Assembly: GCA_963715895.1 (NCBI GenBank)
Contig: OY970284.1
Coordinates: 3,224,001-3,288,000, forward strand
Reading direction: 5' to 3'
Origin: JADGNZ01 sp963715895
GTDB taxonomy: Bacteria; Acidobacteriota; Thermoanaerobaculia; Gp7-AA8
Length of the DNA: 64,000 bases
Shown here: positions 42,690-50,441 of the stretch, in pieces
How positions within the stretch are numbered: position 1 is the stretch's first letter
Layout of the letters: each line of letters opens with the position of its first letter
Made by a program: the position numbers and the translations under genes
Notes under the pieces: model-generated
Told to the model about the DNA's origin: nothing
Databases searched by the model: none
Seen by the model: the letters and a program-made list of their open reading frames with translations, nothing else

Positions 42690-43111
42690 GCGATGCGGCG
42701 GCGAAATCGTGGGCGGTCCTCTTTGCCCGGCTGGTGCTCGGCCTGATCTTCTTCATGGCCGGCCTCTGGAAGGTTTTCGTCCTCGGACCTGCCGGACATG
42801 TGCAGCGCTACTTCCTGCCGTTCCAGCACACCTTCCTGCCGGTGTGGTCGCTGTGGGCCGTCGGATACACCATCCCCTTCATCGAGCTCATTGCCGGCGC
42901 CATGGTCATCGTCGGACTGAAGACGCGCTACGCGCTGCTTGGACTCGGCGCCGTCCTGGTCACCGTCACCTTCGGCCATCTCCTCGATCAGCCTCTCTAC
43001 GCCTTGCACGAGCACGTCATCCCGCGCCTGGCGCTGCTGCTGTTCGTGATGCTCATCCCGAGGGATCTCGACCGGTTCTCGATCGACGGCCTCCTGCGGC
43101 GCCGGGCGTGA
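42686..43111 (+). CDS. DoxX family membrane protein
   Basis: This 141-aa protein has four transmembrane helices. DoxX features are VLFARLVLGLIFFMAGLWKVF near the N terminus and GYTIPFIELIAGAMVIVGL in the middle. DoxX-type proteins are linked to quinone or thiosulfate redox chemistry in some organisms, but this one cannot be assigned. It is translationally coupled to DUF486. Confidence 0.82.
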   Translation: MSDAAAKSWAVLFARLVLGLIFFMAGLWKVFVLGPAGHVQRYFLPFQHTFLPVWSLWAVGYTIPFIELIAGAMVIVGLKTRYALLGLGAVLVTVTFGHLLDQPLYALHEHVIPRLALLLFVMLIPRDLDRFSIDGLLRRRA

Positions 43112-43121
43112 CCGGACGTCG

Positions 43122-43562
43122 ATGCGCCTCTGGTCGATCCATCCCCGCTATCTCGACGCGAAGGGTCTGGTCGCGCTCTGGCGCGAAGGGCTGCTGGCCC
43201 AGGCCGTCCTGGCCGGTCTCACGCGCGGCTACCGGAACCATCCGCAGCTCGCGCGCTTCCGCGCGCATCGTGATCCCGCCGCCGCCATCGCCGTCTACCT
43301 TCGTCATGTCGCCGGCGAGGCAGCGGAGCGCGGCTATCACTTCGATCGATCGAAACTTCCGTCGAAGAGCACATCGTCGAAGATCGCCGTCTCCGAGGGA
43401 CAGATTCAGTTCGAATGGCGGCACCTGATGGCCAAGCTTCGCGAACGCGATCCGGCCCGCCACGATCGTCTGACCGAAATCGTCGCCCCCGATCCCCATC
43501 CGAGCTTCCGCCTCGTTCCCGGCCCGATCGCGGATTGGGAGAGGGTGGACGTCTCAACGTAG
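43122..43562 (+). CDS. Pyrimidine dimer DNA glycosylase / endonuclease V family
   Basis: This 146-aa protein begins MRLWSIHPRYLDAKGLVALWREGLLA, followed by GYRNHPQLARFRAH. That is the conserved core of the pyrimidine-dimer excision family related to T4 endonuclease V. It would cut at UV-induced pyrimidine dimers in DNA. The last codons and the TAG stop coincide with the beginning of palindromic repeat B (the stop is within acgTAGgt). Confidence 0.85.
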   Translation: MRLWSIHPRYLDAKGLVALWREGLLAQAVLAGLTRGYRNHPQLARFRAHRDPAAAIAVYLRHVAGEAAERGYHFDRSKLPSKSTSSKIAVSEGQIQFEWRHLMAKLRERDPARHDRLTEIVAPDPHPSFRLVPGPIADWERVDVST

Positions 43563-43666
43563 GTCGGACTCTTAGTCCGAACGGCGCTTGGGAGATCGGT
43601 AATTGATAACCTGTTTCTCGTCGACGGCCGCGCAAGCACTGGTCGGACTAAGAGTCCAACCTACGT
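43557..43666 (+). repeat. Dispersed palindromic repeat, family B copy 1
   Basis: The arms are acgtaggtcggactcttagt and, at the far end, actaagagtccaacctacgt. The interior has gcgcttgggagatc and gcgcaagcac. A second copy in reverse orientation is at 56241-56337. The left end supplies the stop codon of the endonuclease gene. Confidence 0.9.
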
Positions 43667-43684
43667 GGTCTAGAATTCCAACCC

Positions 43685-44050
43685 ATGCACATCATCGCGG
43701 ACGTAGCCCTCGTCGTCGTGGCCGTGCTCCATCTCGCCTTTCTGGTCTTGGAGATGTTTCTCTGGACCAAGCCCTTCGGCATGCGCACCTTCCGGCTCAC
43801 GCCCGAGATCGCCCAGGCCTCGGCGGGGTTGGCCGCCAATCAAGGGCTCTACAACGGCTTCCTCGCCGCGGGCCTGCTCTGGGGCGTCATCGGCGGCGAC
43901 GGCGCCTACGCCATCCGGCTCTTCTTTCTCGGATGCGTGATCGTCGCCGGAATCTTCGGCGGCCTCACCGCCAAGCGCTCCATCATTTTCATGCAGGCCC
44001 TCCCCGGACTCCTGGCTCTTCTGGCCGTCATGCTCGCCCACAAAGGGTGA
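43685..44050 (+). CDS. DUF1304 membrane protein
   Basis: This 121-aa protein has four helices. DUF1304 marks include VAVLHLAFLVLEMFLW, AANQGLYNGFLAAGL and FFLGCVIVAGIFGGLT. Function is unknown. It starts shortly after repeat B and is probably transcribed independently. Confidence 0.88.
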   Translation: MHIIADVALVVVAVLHLAFLVLEMFLWTKPFGMRTFRLTPEIAQASAGLAANQGLYNGFLAAGLLWGVIGGDGAYAIRLFFLGCVIVAGIFGGLTAKRSIIFMQALPGLLALLAVMLAHKG

Positions 44051-44078
44051 CGCGCTTGCCCTAGAATCATCGCCGTCC

Positions 44079-45272
44079 ATGGAGCTCCTCCTCTGGAGAT
44101 GGAGTACCACCGCGCAGATCACCTCGGCGCTGATGATCGCGGTATTTTTCGTCGTGCTCGGGCGGTCGGTGCGCCGCGTGGAGATGCGCCCCTGGATGTA
44201 TGCCTGGCTTGCCAATCTGGCGGCGCTGCTGGTGACGTGCATCTTCTGGTTCGCGCAGCCCAGCTCCCCATTCGCCTTCGTCGTTCTGCGGGGAAGCTAC
44301 TTCTTCTGGAAGACGATGTTCGTCGTGCTCCTGGTGGCCGGTGCATGGAGCTTCGTGCGACGGCGGCCGGGCCGCATCGTCAGCCGTACGGTCATCGCCT
44401 GCATCCTCGTCTATGCCGTCGTTGCGGCGATTACGGTCGATGCGGCGATTACGGTCGATGCCATCGACAAGATCGGCGTCGTTCAGTCGGTGGTCATGGC
44501 GCTGATCCTCGGCACGTGTGCGGCGGCGCTACTGGTCAGGCGTCCTCCCGGCGCCGGGTGGCTGACCGCCGGTCTCACCATTCGCGCGCTCCTGGCTGCC
44601 GTCGAAGCGGTCGCGCACTTCGCGCGAATCGTTCCCATGCGCCGTTTGCCGGAATCGGTGGTCGGACTCTTTGTCGCCTCCTATTCATCGTTCGACACCG
44701 GCGCGGAATGGGTCATCGCCCTCGGCTGCGTGCTGATTCTCTATCGCACCATCCAGCAGGAGCTGACCAAGTCGAACCTCGATCTGACCGCTGCCCAGGG
44801 GGTGCTGCAGCAGCTCGTCGACCGCGATCCGCTGACCGGACTGGCCAACCGGCGGGCGCTCCCCGAGATCTTTCGGAACGTCTTCGAGAGCGGGGCCACG
44901 ATTCTCTTTTTCGACCTCAACGACTTCAAAGGAATCAACGACGCATACGGCCACCAGACCGGCGACGAATGCTTACGGCGTTTCGCGCGCGCGTTGCAGG
45001 CCAGCTTCCGGCCGGACGATCACGTCATCCGCTACGCCGGCGATGAGTTCGTGGTCGTGGCGCCGTCCGCCGATCCCTCGGCGGTGCTCGAGCACGTGGA
45101 GAGGATGCGGGAACGCCTGAAATTCGAGCGCGTCGACGGACCGCCGATCCGCTTCGCCGCCGGCCATGCCTTCCTCGTTCCGAGGGGCGACGCCGAGGGA
45201 GCGTTGCGGGAGGCGGATGAAGCGATGTATCGGGAGAAAAGCGTCGGCGGCGGGCGGCTGCGCTCCGTCTGA
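44079..45272 (+). CDS. Membrane-anchored diguanylate cyclase (GGDEF)
   Basis: This 397-aa protein has an N-terminal membrane part of about seven helices (to residue ~225). The GGDEF domain (about 240-395) carries DRDPLTGLANRRALPE, FFDLNDFKGINDAYGHQTGD and the active loop RYAGDEFVVVAPS. The first Gly of GGDEF is Ala, a substitution compatible with activity. An I-site RPDD lies five residues upstream. It is the second cyclase in the window and has a different sensor. An 18-bp tandem duplication lies in the membrane region. Confidence 0.88.
   Translation: MELLLWRWSTTAQITSALMIAVFFVVLGRSVRRVEMRPWMYAWLANLAALLVTCIFWFAQPSSPFAFVVLRGSYFFWKTMFVVLLVAGAWSFVRRRPGRIVSRTVIACILVYAVVAAITVDAAITVDAIDKIGVVQSVVMALILGTCAAALLVRRPPGAGWLTAGLTIRALLAAVEAVAHFARIVPMRRLPESVVGLFVASYSSFDTGAEWVIALGCVLILYRTIQQELTKSNLDLTAAQGVLQQLVDRDPLTGLANRRALPEIFRNVFESGATILFFDLNDFKGINDAYGHQTGDECLRRFARALQASFRPDDHVIRYAGDEFVVVAPSADPSAVLEHVERMRERLKFERVDGPPIRFAAGHAFLVPRGDAEGALREADEAMYREKSVGGGRLRSV
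44424..44459 (+). repeat. 18-bp tandem duplication inside the GGDEF gene
   Basis: Two exact copies of gcggcgattacggtcgat encode AAITVD twice at the end of a transmembrane helix. The frame is kept. Confidence 0.9.
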
Positions 45273-45308
45273 TGGTATCGTCCCGCCATCACCCATCCGG
45301 AGGCAAAC

Positions 45309-45962
45309 ATGACCGATGTGATCGAACTTCTCGACCGCGAAGTGAACGGCCGCCACATGCTCAACCATCCCTTTTACCAGCGCTGGAGCGCCGGTGAGCT
45401 GACGCGCGGCGAGCTCGAAGAGTACTCGCGGCAGTACTACCCCTACACCGCGGCCTTCCCCACATTCGTCAGCGCCATGCACGCGCACACGGACGACGTC
45501 GCCATCCGGCAGTACCTGCTGGAGAATCTGATCGAGGAGGAGCGCGGCCCCGAGAACCATCCCGAGCTCTGGCTGCGATTCTGCGACGCCCTCGGCGTCG
45601 ATCGCGATGACGTCACCGCCACAGCTCCCAATCAAGCCACCGCCGCCCTCATCGCCTCCATGCGCACCCTCGCCCGCAGCGAGAAGCTGCACGAAGGGCT
45701 GGCCGCCCTCTACGCCTACGAATCGCAGATCCCCGCCGTGGCCAAAGCCAAGATCGACGGTCTGGCCGCCTGGTACGGCATCACCGCCCCCCGCGACATC
45801 GCCTTCTTCTCCGTCCACATGACCGCCGACGTCCAGCACTCGCAGACCGCCCGCGAGCTCCTGGAAACGCTCTGCGACACGCCGGAGAAGGCCGAAGAAG
45901 CGCGCCAGGCCGCAGAGCAGACGGTCAACGCGCTGTACCGCTTCCTCGACGCCGTGAATTAG
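45309..45962 (+). CDS. CADD-type para-aminobenzoate synthase (folate metabolism)
   Basis: This 217-aa helical protein is of the TenA/haem-oxygenase-like CADD family. In Chlamydia, CADD makes para-aminobenzoate from its own tyrosine with a dimetal centre. All key positions are present with a constant offset of -4 from the Chlamydia numbering: metal ligands Glu77, His84, Glu138, His170, Asp174 and His177, sacrificial Tyr23 (HPFYQRW) and Lys148. This supports a self-sacrificing pABA synthase replacing PabABC. It is preceded by an AGGAGG-like site (CCGGAGGC) and followed by the cysteine desulfurase. Confidence 0.85.
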   Translation: MTDVIELLDREVNGRHMLNHPFYQRWSAGELTRGELEEYSRQYYPYTAAFPTFVSAMHAHTDDVAIRQYLLENLIEEERGPENHPELWLRFCDALGVDRDDVTATAPNQATAALIASMRTLARSEKLHEGLAALYAYESQIPAVAKAKIDGLAAWYGITAPRDIAFFSVHMTADVQHSQTARELLETLCDTPEKAEEARQAAEQTVNALYRFLDAVN

Positions 45963-46023
45963 CTCGACGAGCCGGGGACGAAGACGAGCAGTCGTCGCAA
46001 CATGCCGGTATCATCTGTCTCGG

Positions 46024-47157
46024 ATGCCCGAGCTGCCCATCTACATGGACCATCACGCCACCACGCCGGTCGATCCGCGCGTGGTCGAGGCCATGCTGCC
46101 GTTCTTCAGCGAGAACTTCGGCAATCCGGCTTCACTGACGCATGAGCATGGACGCCGTGCCTCGAACGCGGTCGAGGATGCCCGCTTCGGCATCGCCCGT
46201 TTCTTCGGCGTCGAGCTGAACGAGGTCTACTTCACCGCCGGGGCGACGGAGTCGAACAACATCGCCGTCAATCTCCTCGCGCCCGGCGATCACCTCATCA
46301 CATCGGCGATGGAGCACAAGTCGATCGTCGTTCCGGCCAGGCGGCTGGAGAAGCACGGCGTAGAGGTCACGCTGCTGACTCCCGATAGCGAAGGATTCAT
46401 CGATCCGGACGAACTACGCAGTGCGCTGCGGCCGAACACAAGGCTCGTTTCGATCGAGGCGGCGAACGGCGAGATCGGGACGCTGCAGGACATCGACCCC
46501 CTCGGCGCAATCTGCCGCGAGCGCGGCGTGCTTTTTCACAGCGACGTCACGCAGGCCGCCGGCAAGATTCCGCTGGACATGACGAACGTCGATCTGGCGG
46601 CCTTCTCCGCGCACAAGCTGTACGGGCCGAAGGGGATCGGCGGGATGATCGTCCGGCGCGGCATTCGCATCGAGCCGGTCATGCTCGGCGGAGGCCAGGA
46701 AAAAGGAGCGCGCAGCGGTACGGTGAATGTGCCGGGCGTAGTGGGAATGGTCACGGCCTTCCGTATCCGCGGCGAGGAGATGGCCGGGGAAGCGGAGTGG
46801 TTGACCGGACTGCGCAACCTCCTGTGGGATCGCGTGCTCGAGGAAGTGCCCGGTGCGTCGGTCAACGGACCGAGGGAGCGGAGGCTGCCCGGCAATCTCA
46901 ACGTGAGCTTCGAGAGGGTGGAATCCGACTCCGTGATGATGGCCATGCGCCACTTCTCGCTCTCCTCCGGCTCGGCGTGCAGCTCCGGGGAGCGGAGCGC
47001 GTCGCCGGTGCTGACGGCCATCGGGGTCCCGGAGGCGCTGGCGTACGGCTCGATCCGTTTCGGACTCGGCAAGTCCAACACGAAGGAACACGTGGCGCTG
47101 CTCGTCGACGATCTCAAGCGCAACATCGGCCGGCTGCGGGAGATCTCCGCGGCGTGA
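46024..47157 (+). CDS. Cysteine desulfurase (NifS/IscS class)
   Basis: This 377-aa pyridoxal-phosphate enzyme opens with YMDHHATTPVDPRV. Lys198 in AFSAHKLYGPKG binds the cofactor. Cys319 in SSGSACSSG is the persulfide-forming residue in a long mobile loop, as in IscS-type enzymes. It takes sulfur from cysteine for Fe-S clusters or thio-cofactors. No IscU or SufU is adjacent. The stop overlaps the GTG of the receiver-PilZ gene. MobA/MoaC are nearby, but a direct link is speculative. Confidence 0.93.
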   Translation: MPELPIYMDHHATTPVDPRVVEAMLPFFSENFGNPASLTHEHGRRASNAVEDARFGIARFFGVELNEVYFTAGATESNNIAVNLLAPGDHLITSAMEHKSIVVPARRLEKHGVEVTLLTPDSEGFIDPDELRSALRPNTRLVSIEAANGEIGTLQDIDPLGAICRERGVLFHSDVTQAAGKIPLDMTNVDLAAFSAHKLYGPKGIGGMIVRRGIRIEPVMLGGGQEKGARSGTVNVPGVVGMVTAFRIRGEEMAGEAEWLTGLRNLLWDRVLEEVPGASVNGPRERRLPGNLNVSFERVESDSVMMAMRHFSLSSGSACSSGERSASPVLTAIGVPEALAYGSIRFGLGKSNTKEHVALLVDDLKRNIGRLREISAA

Positions 47158-47858
47158 GCAAGTCCGACGCCGTCCGCATTCTTCTGGTCGACCATTCGCG
47201 CGGCTCTCTGCTTTTTCAGGAATCGATCCTCCGGCGCCGCGAGGCCTCGATCGTCACGGCGCTCACCGGGACGGCCGGAATCGAGATCGCGCGCAACGAT
47301 CAGCCCCAACTGATCATGTTCGCCTTCGATCTCTTCGACATGACCGCGCCGGAGTTCTGCCGGGAAGTCCGCTCGGACGCTTCGACGCGGGCCATGTCGC
47401 TGCTGCTGGTCTGCGAGCGTGAGTCGCCCGAGCACGCCGAGCTCTGCCTCTCCGCCGGCTGCAACGACGTCATCTACCGGCCGCTGCAGCGGCACGAGCT
47501 CGATTCCAAGATCGCCAGGCTGACCACGATCCCCTCGCGGCGGGAGCTGCGTACGCTCACGCGCATCGAGGTCTCGGTCGAGAAGAATGGCCGCTTCATC
47601 ATCGGGCGCAGCATGAACATCTCCGCCAGCGGCATGCTTCTGGAAGTCGATCGCGTGCTGCCGGGAGAGGGAAAGCTGCGGCTGCATTTTTATCTGCCGG
47701 GCGATCCGAAACCGCTGCAGATGGAGTGCGAGGTCCTGCGCGCGGAGTTCACGGGCGGGACGGCCAAGTACGGTGTCAGCTTCAGCGCAGCCAACGACGA
47801 AGAGCGCGAGCGCATCGAGCGCTTCGTTCGCCGGCTCCGCTCGCGGGAGTTGCTCTGA
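47154..47858 (+). CDS. Receiver-like domain plus PilZ domain protein
   Basis: This 234-aa protein has a response-regulator fold at residues ~5-125 (RILLVDHSRGSLLFQESIL, MFAFDLFDMTAPEFCREVR). The usual phospho-acceptor sequence is altered (F-D-L-F-D), so phosphorylation is uncertain. The C-terminal PilZ domain (130-230) has RRELRTLTRIEV and NISASGML. These fit the RxxxR and [D/N]xSxxG cyclic di-GMP contacts. It probably senses c-di-GMP made by the GGDEF proteins. It starts at GTG and overlaps genes on both sides. Confidence 0.8.
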   Translation: MSKSDAVRILLVDHSRGSLLFQESILRRREASIVTALTGTAGIEIARNDQPQLIMFAFDLFDMTAPEFCREVRSDASTRAMSLLLVCERESPEHAELCLSAGCNDVIYRPLQRHELDSKIARLTTIPSRRELRTLTRIEVSVEKNGRFIIGRSMNISASGMLLEVDRVLPGEGKLRLHFYLPGDPKPLQMECEVLRAEFTGGTAKYGVSFSAANDEERERIERFVRRLRSRELL

Positions 47859-48346
47859 TGAGCGTGATTCTCCAACGGATCGACGAAGCGGTCGCGCTCA
47901 CGAAGAACGAGGAGTACCTCCGCGCGCTCACGATCTTTCTCGAGGTCTACGGCGGCGAGGATCCGCCGTCGCCGATGCTTTCGTCAAAGACGGCCTCGGG
48001 GTTGTCGTACTTCGGGCTCTGTCTGGCCCTCGTCGAGAAACGGATCAAGCCGGCCATCGACCTCTGCAAGCGAGCCATCGAGCTGCAGTTCTACAACGTC
48101 GATCACTACGCCAACCTGGCCCGCGTCTACACCGCCGCGGGGAACCGGAAGAAGGCGCTCGAGATCCTGGATCAGGGATCGAAGTCCCATCCGGATGATG
48201 CGACTCTGCTGGCGGTGCGGCGCGAGCTCGGCATCCGCTCGCGCCCGCCGGTCCCGTTCCTGGAACGGTCGAACCCGATCAACATCTCTCTCGGCCAGGC
48301 CAGGCACGCTAAGAAGGTGGCGGAGCGCGAGCGGAAGAAGAAGTGA
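47858..48346 (+). CDS. TPR repeat protein
   Basis: This 162-aa protein has three to four TPR-like hairpins (VALTKNEEYLRALTIFLEVY, KRIKPAIDLCKRAIELQF, YANLARVYTAAGNRKKALEI). A basic tail (AKKVAERERKKK) follows. Its ATG overlaps the PilZ gene stop, so it is the last gene of a three-gene coupled set. It may act as an adaptor for the PilZ protein. Confidence 0.8.
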   Translation: MSVILQRIDEAVALTKNEEYLRALTIFLEVYGGEDPPSPMLSSKTASGLSYFGLCLALVEKRIKPAIDLCKRAIELQFYNVDHYANLARVYTAAGNRKKALEILDQGSKSHPDDATLLAVRRELGIRSRPPVPFLERSNPINISLGQARHAKKVAERERKKK

Positions 48347-48349
48347 GGA

Positions 48350-48439
48350 CCGCACAGACAAGAGTGTCTGTGCCACATTTGCAGCCTGTATGTGGCACAG
48401 ACATTCCTCTATGTGGCACAGACACTCTTGTCTGTGCGG
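48350..48439. repeat. Palindromic intergenic repeat (family C)
   Basis: The arms ccgcacagacaagagtgtct and agacactcttgtctgtgcgg are inverted repeats. Between them lie three tgtggcaca-type blocks (one reversed). It begins 3 bases after the TPR gene stop and ends just before the glycosyltransferase start. It could serve as a terminator-like hairpin. Confidence 0.85.
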
Positions 48440-48455
48440 CGGGTCTGTCAGGACC

Positions 48456-49124
48456 ATGTCAGTAACCGTCATTATCCCGACTCTCAACGAAGAGGATTGG
48501 ATCGCCGGTGCGGTGGCCTCTGCATTCGCGGCGGGAGCGGCCGAGGTGATCGTGGCTGATGGCGGAAGTGTCGACCGCACGCCGCGCCTGGCCACGAGCG
48601 CCGGCGCGCGCATCCTGCTGTCCGAGCCGATGCGCGCGCGGCAGCTCAACCTCGGCGCGGATGCCGCATCGCACGAGACGCTGGTTTTTCTTCACGCCGA
48701 CTCCCGTCTGCCGGCGGGCGCCGCGGCCGTAGTCGAGGAGGCGCTGATGAACGGCGCGGACTTTGGCGGATTCCGGATCGCGTTCGTCGAGCCGTCGCGC
48801 AGACTTCGTGTCGCGGCCGCCATGATCAATCTGCGCACGAGCGTCACGCGCTGTCCGTGGGGCGATCAGGCGCAGTTCATCCGTCGTGACACGTTTCTGC
48901 AGGCCGGCGGATTTCTGGAAATGCCGTTGATGGAAGACTATGAGCTGGCCATGCGGATGAAGCGCAGCGGCCGATCCGTTCTCCTGCCGATGACCGTCAC
49001 GACCTCGGGGCGCCGCTTTCTGCGCAAGGGCCTGCTCCGCACCGCCGCCCACAACTGGCGGACCGTCATCCGCTATCGCATGGGAGCGGACATCGACGCA
49101 CTGGCGCGGGGATATCGAAAGTGA
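48456..49124 (+). CDS. Family 2 glycosyltransferase (TIGR04283-like)
   Basis: This 222-aa soluble GT-A enzyme has SVTVIIPTLNEEDWI, VIVADGGSVDRT, ARQLNLGADAASHETLVFLHADS (substrate/metal site HADS) and LMEDYELAMRMKRSG. The layout matches the TIGR04283 group of GT2 enzymes. The acceptor is unknown. The stop overlaps the mobA start (GTGA). Confidence 0.85.
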   Translation: MSVTVIIPTLNEEDWIAGAVASAFAAGAAEVIVADGGSVDRTPRLATSAGARILLSEPMRARQLNLGADAASHETLVFLHADSRLPAGAAAVVEEALMNGADFGGFRIAFVEPSRRLRVAAAMINLRTSVTRCPWGDQAQFIRRDTFLQAGGFLEMPLMEDYELAMRMKRSGRSVLLPMTVTTSGRRFLRKGLLRTAAHNWRTVIRYRMGADIDALARGYRK

Positions 49125-49672
49125 ACTGCTACATCCTCATCGGCGGGCAATCGCGAAGGATGGGACGTCCCAAGGCGGAGCTGTTTCTCGATCGGGTTGC
49201 GTCCGTGGCAGCCGAGGTCTTCGAAGAAGTGATCGCGGTGCAACGGTACGGTGGAACGGCGGCATCGATTCCGACGATTTACGAAAGTCCGCACGACGAT
49301 CAGGCGCCGGTCTTCGGCGTCGCCTGCGCGCTTGCCCACGCGCGCGGGCGATGTTTCATCCTCGCCGTCGACTATCCCCTCATCACCGCGGCGCTTCTGC
49401 GTCATCTCCGCGAGCGCTTCGAGCGATCGCGTGCGCTGCTCGTCGCCCCGGTCTGGAGCGGCAAGACGCAGATGCTCTGCGGCGGCTATGCGCCCGAGCT
49501 GCTGGCGCGGATCGAGCAGCGCCTCGCCGCGACGCGTTACGATCTGCGCGGTCTGGCCGGCGGCGACGAAGCGGACATCATCCCGGAAGAGGAATTGCGG
49601 GCGGCATTCGCGGGCGAGCCGTTGATGAATGTGAACACGCCGGAGGAATTGGACCCCGACCTCCTATGCTGA
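49121..49672 (+). CDS. mobA: Molybdenum cofactor guanylyltransferase
   Basis: This 183-aa protein has the nucleotidyl-binding loop LIGGQSRRMGRPKAEL, FILAVDYPLI (metal-binding Asp) and NVNTPEEL at the end. It is expected to attach GMP to molybdopterin. It starts at GTG overlapping the glycosyltransferase stop. The stop codon TGA is formed by the first bases of palindromic repeat D. MoaC of the same pathway follows after the repeat. Confidence 0.85.
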   Translation: MNCYILIGGQSRRMGRPKAELFLDRVASVAAEVFEEVIAVQRYGGTAASIPTIYESPHDDQAPVFGVACALAHARGRCFILAVDYPLITAALLRHLRERFERSRALLVAPVWSGKTQMLCGGYAPELLARIEQRLAATRYDLRGLAGGDEADIIPEEELRAAFAGEPLMNVNTPEELDPDLLC

Positions 49673-49788
49673 CGTGGAGCGCAGCGACACTGTCAGGATC
49701 TCCGGTGCGACCGGCCGGTAGTCGACCATAGTCAGGGCCTGCGCGGCCGAACCAGAGATCCTGACAGCGTCGCTGCGCTTCGCGTCAG
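49669..49788. repeat. Palindromic intergenic repeat (family D)
   Basis: The arms agcgcagcgacactgtcagg (from 49679) and cctgacagcgtcgctgcgct (to 49779) match as inverted repeats and extend outward to ctgacg / cgtcag. The left end overlaps the mobA stop. It occupies the whole mobA-moaC gap. Confidence 0.85.
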
Positions 49789-49818
49789 GATTGGGACTTT
49801 ATCCACTACCCTACTCAC

Positions 49819-50295
49819 ATGACAAACTTCTCTCACCTCGACGACACCGGCGGCATCTCCATGGTCGACGTCGGCGCGAAGCGCAGCAGCATGCGCGAGG
49901 CGGTGGCGCTGGCGACGGTGCGGATGTCTCCGGAGACACTTCAAAAACTGATCGCCCAGGCGCTGCCGAAGGGCGACGTCCTGACGACAGCCAAGGTTGC
50001 CGGAGTCCTGGCCGCCAAGCAGACGCCGAATCTGATCCCGCTCGCCCATCCGCTGGCCATCACCTCGGTCGACATCACGTTCGACATCGATCAGCAGGCG
50101 GGGACGATCGAAGTCCGTTCCATCGTCCGCTGCGACGGGAAGACCGGCGTGGAGATGGAAGCGATGACCGCCTGCGCCGTGGCCGCGTTGACGATTTACG
50201 ACATGTGCAAGAGTGCCGAGAAAGGGATCAGCATCGAATCGCTCCAGCTCGTCCGCAAATCGGGCGGCAAAAGCGGGACGTGGGAGCGAAGCTGA
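49819..50295 (+). CDS. moaC: Cyclic pyranopterin monophosphate synthase
   Basis: This 158-aa enzyme of molybdenum cofactor synthesis has LDDTGGISMVDVGAK at the N terminus, KGDVLTTAKVAGVLAAK, the LIPLAHPL motif, and GKTGVEMEAMTACAVAALTIYDM with the catalytic Lys and Asp. Length and motifs are normal. It pairs functionally with the upstream mobA. Confidence 0.93.
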   Translation: MTNFSHLDDTGGISMVDVGAKRSSMREAVALATVRMSPETLQKLIAQALPKGDVLTTAKVAGVLAAKQTPNLIPLAHPLAITSVDITFDIDQQAGTIEVRSIVRCDGKTGVEMEAMTACAVAALTIYDMCKSAEKGISIESLQLVRKSGGKSGTWERS

Positions 50296-50441
50296 TCGTC
50301 CACTACGCGTGACGATCTGTCCCGCACGCGTGACGGAAGTGTTGCCTTACCCGCTCCCACGTGAGAGAGCAGATGTGGCACACTCCCGGCAGGCAGCAGA
50401 GCGGGTTCCAGGTTGCAACGATTCGAGGAGGATTTACATCG

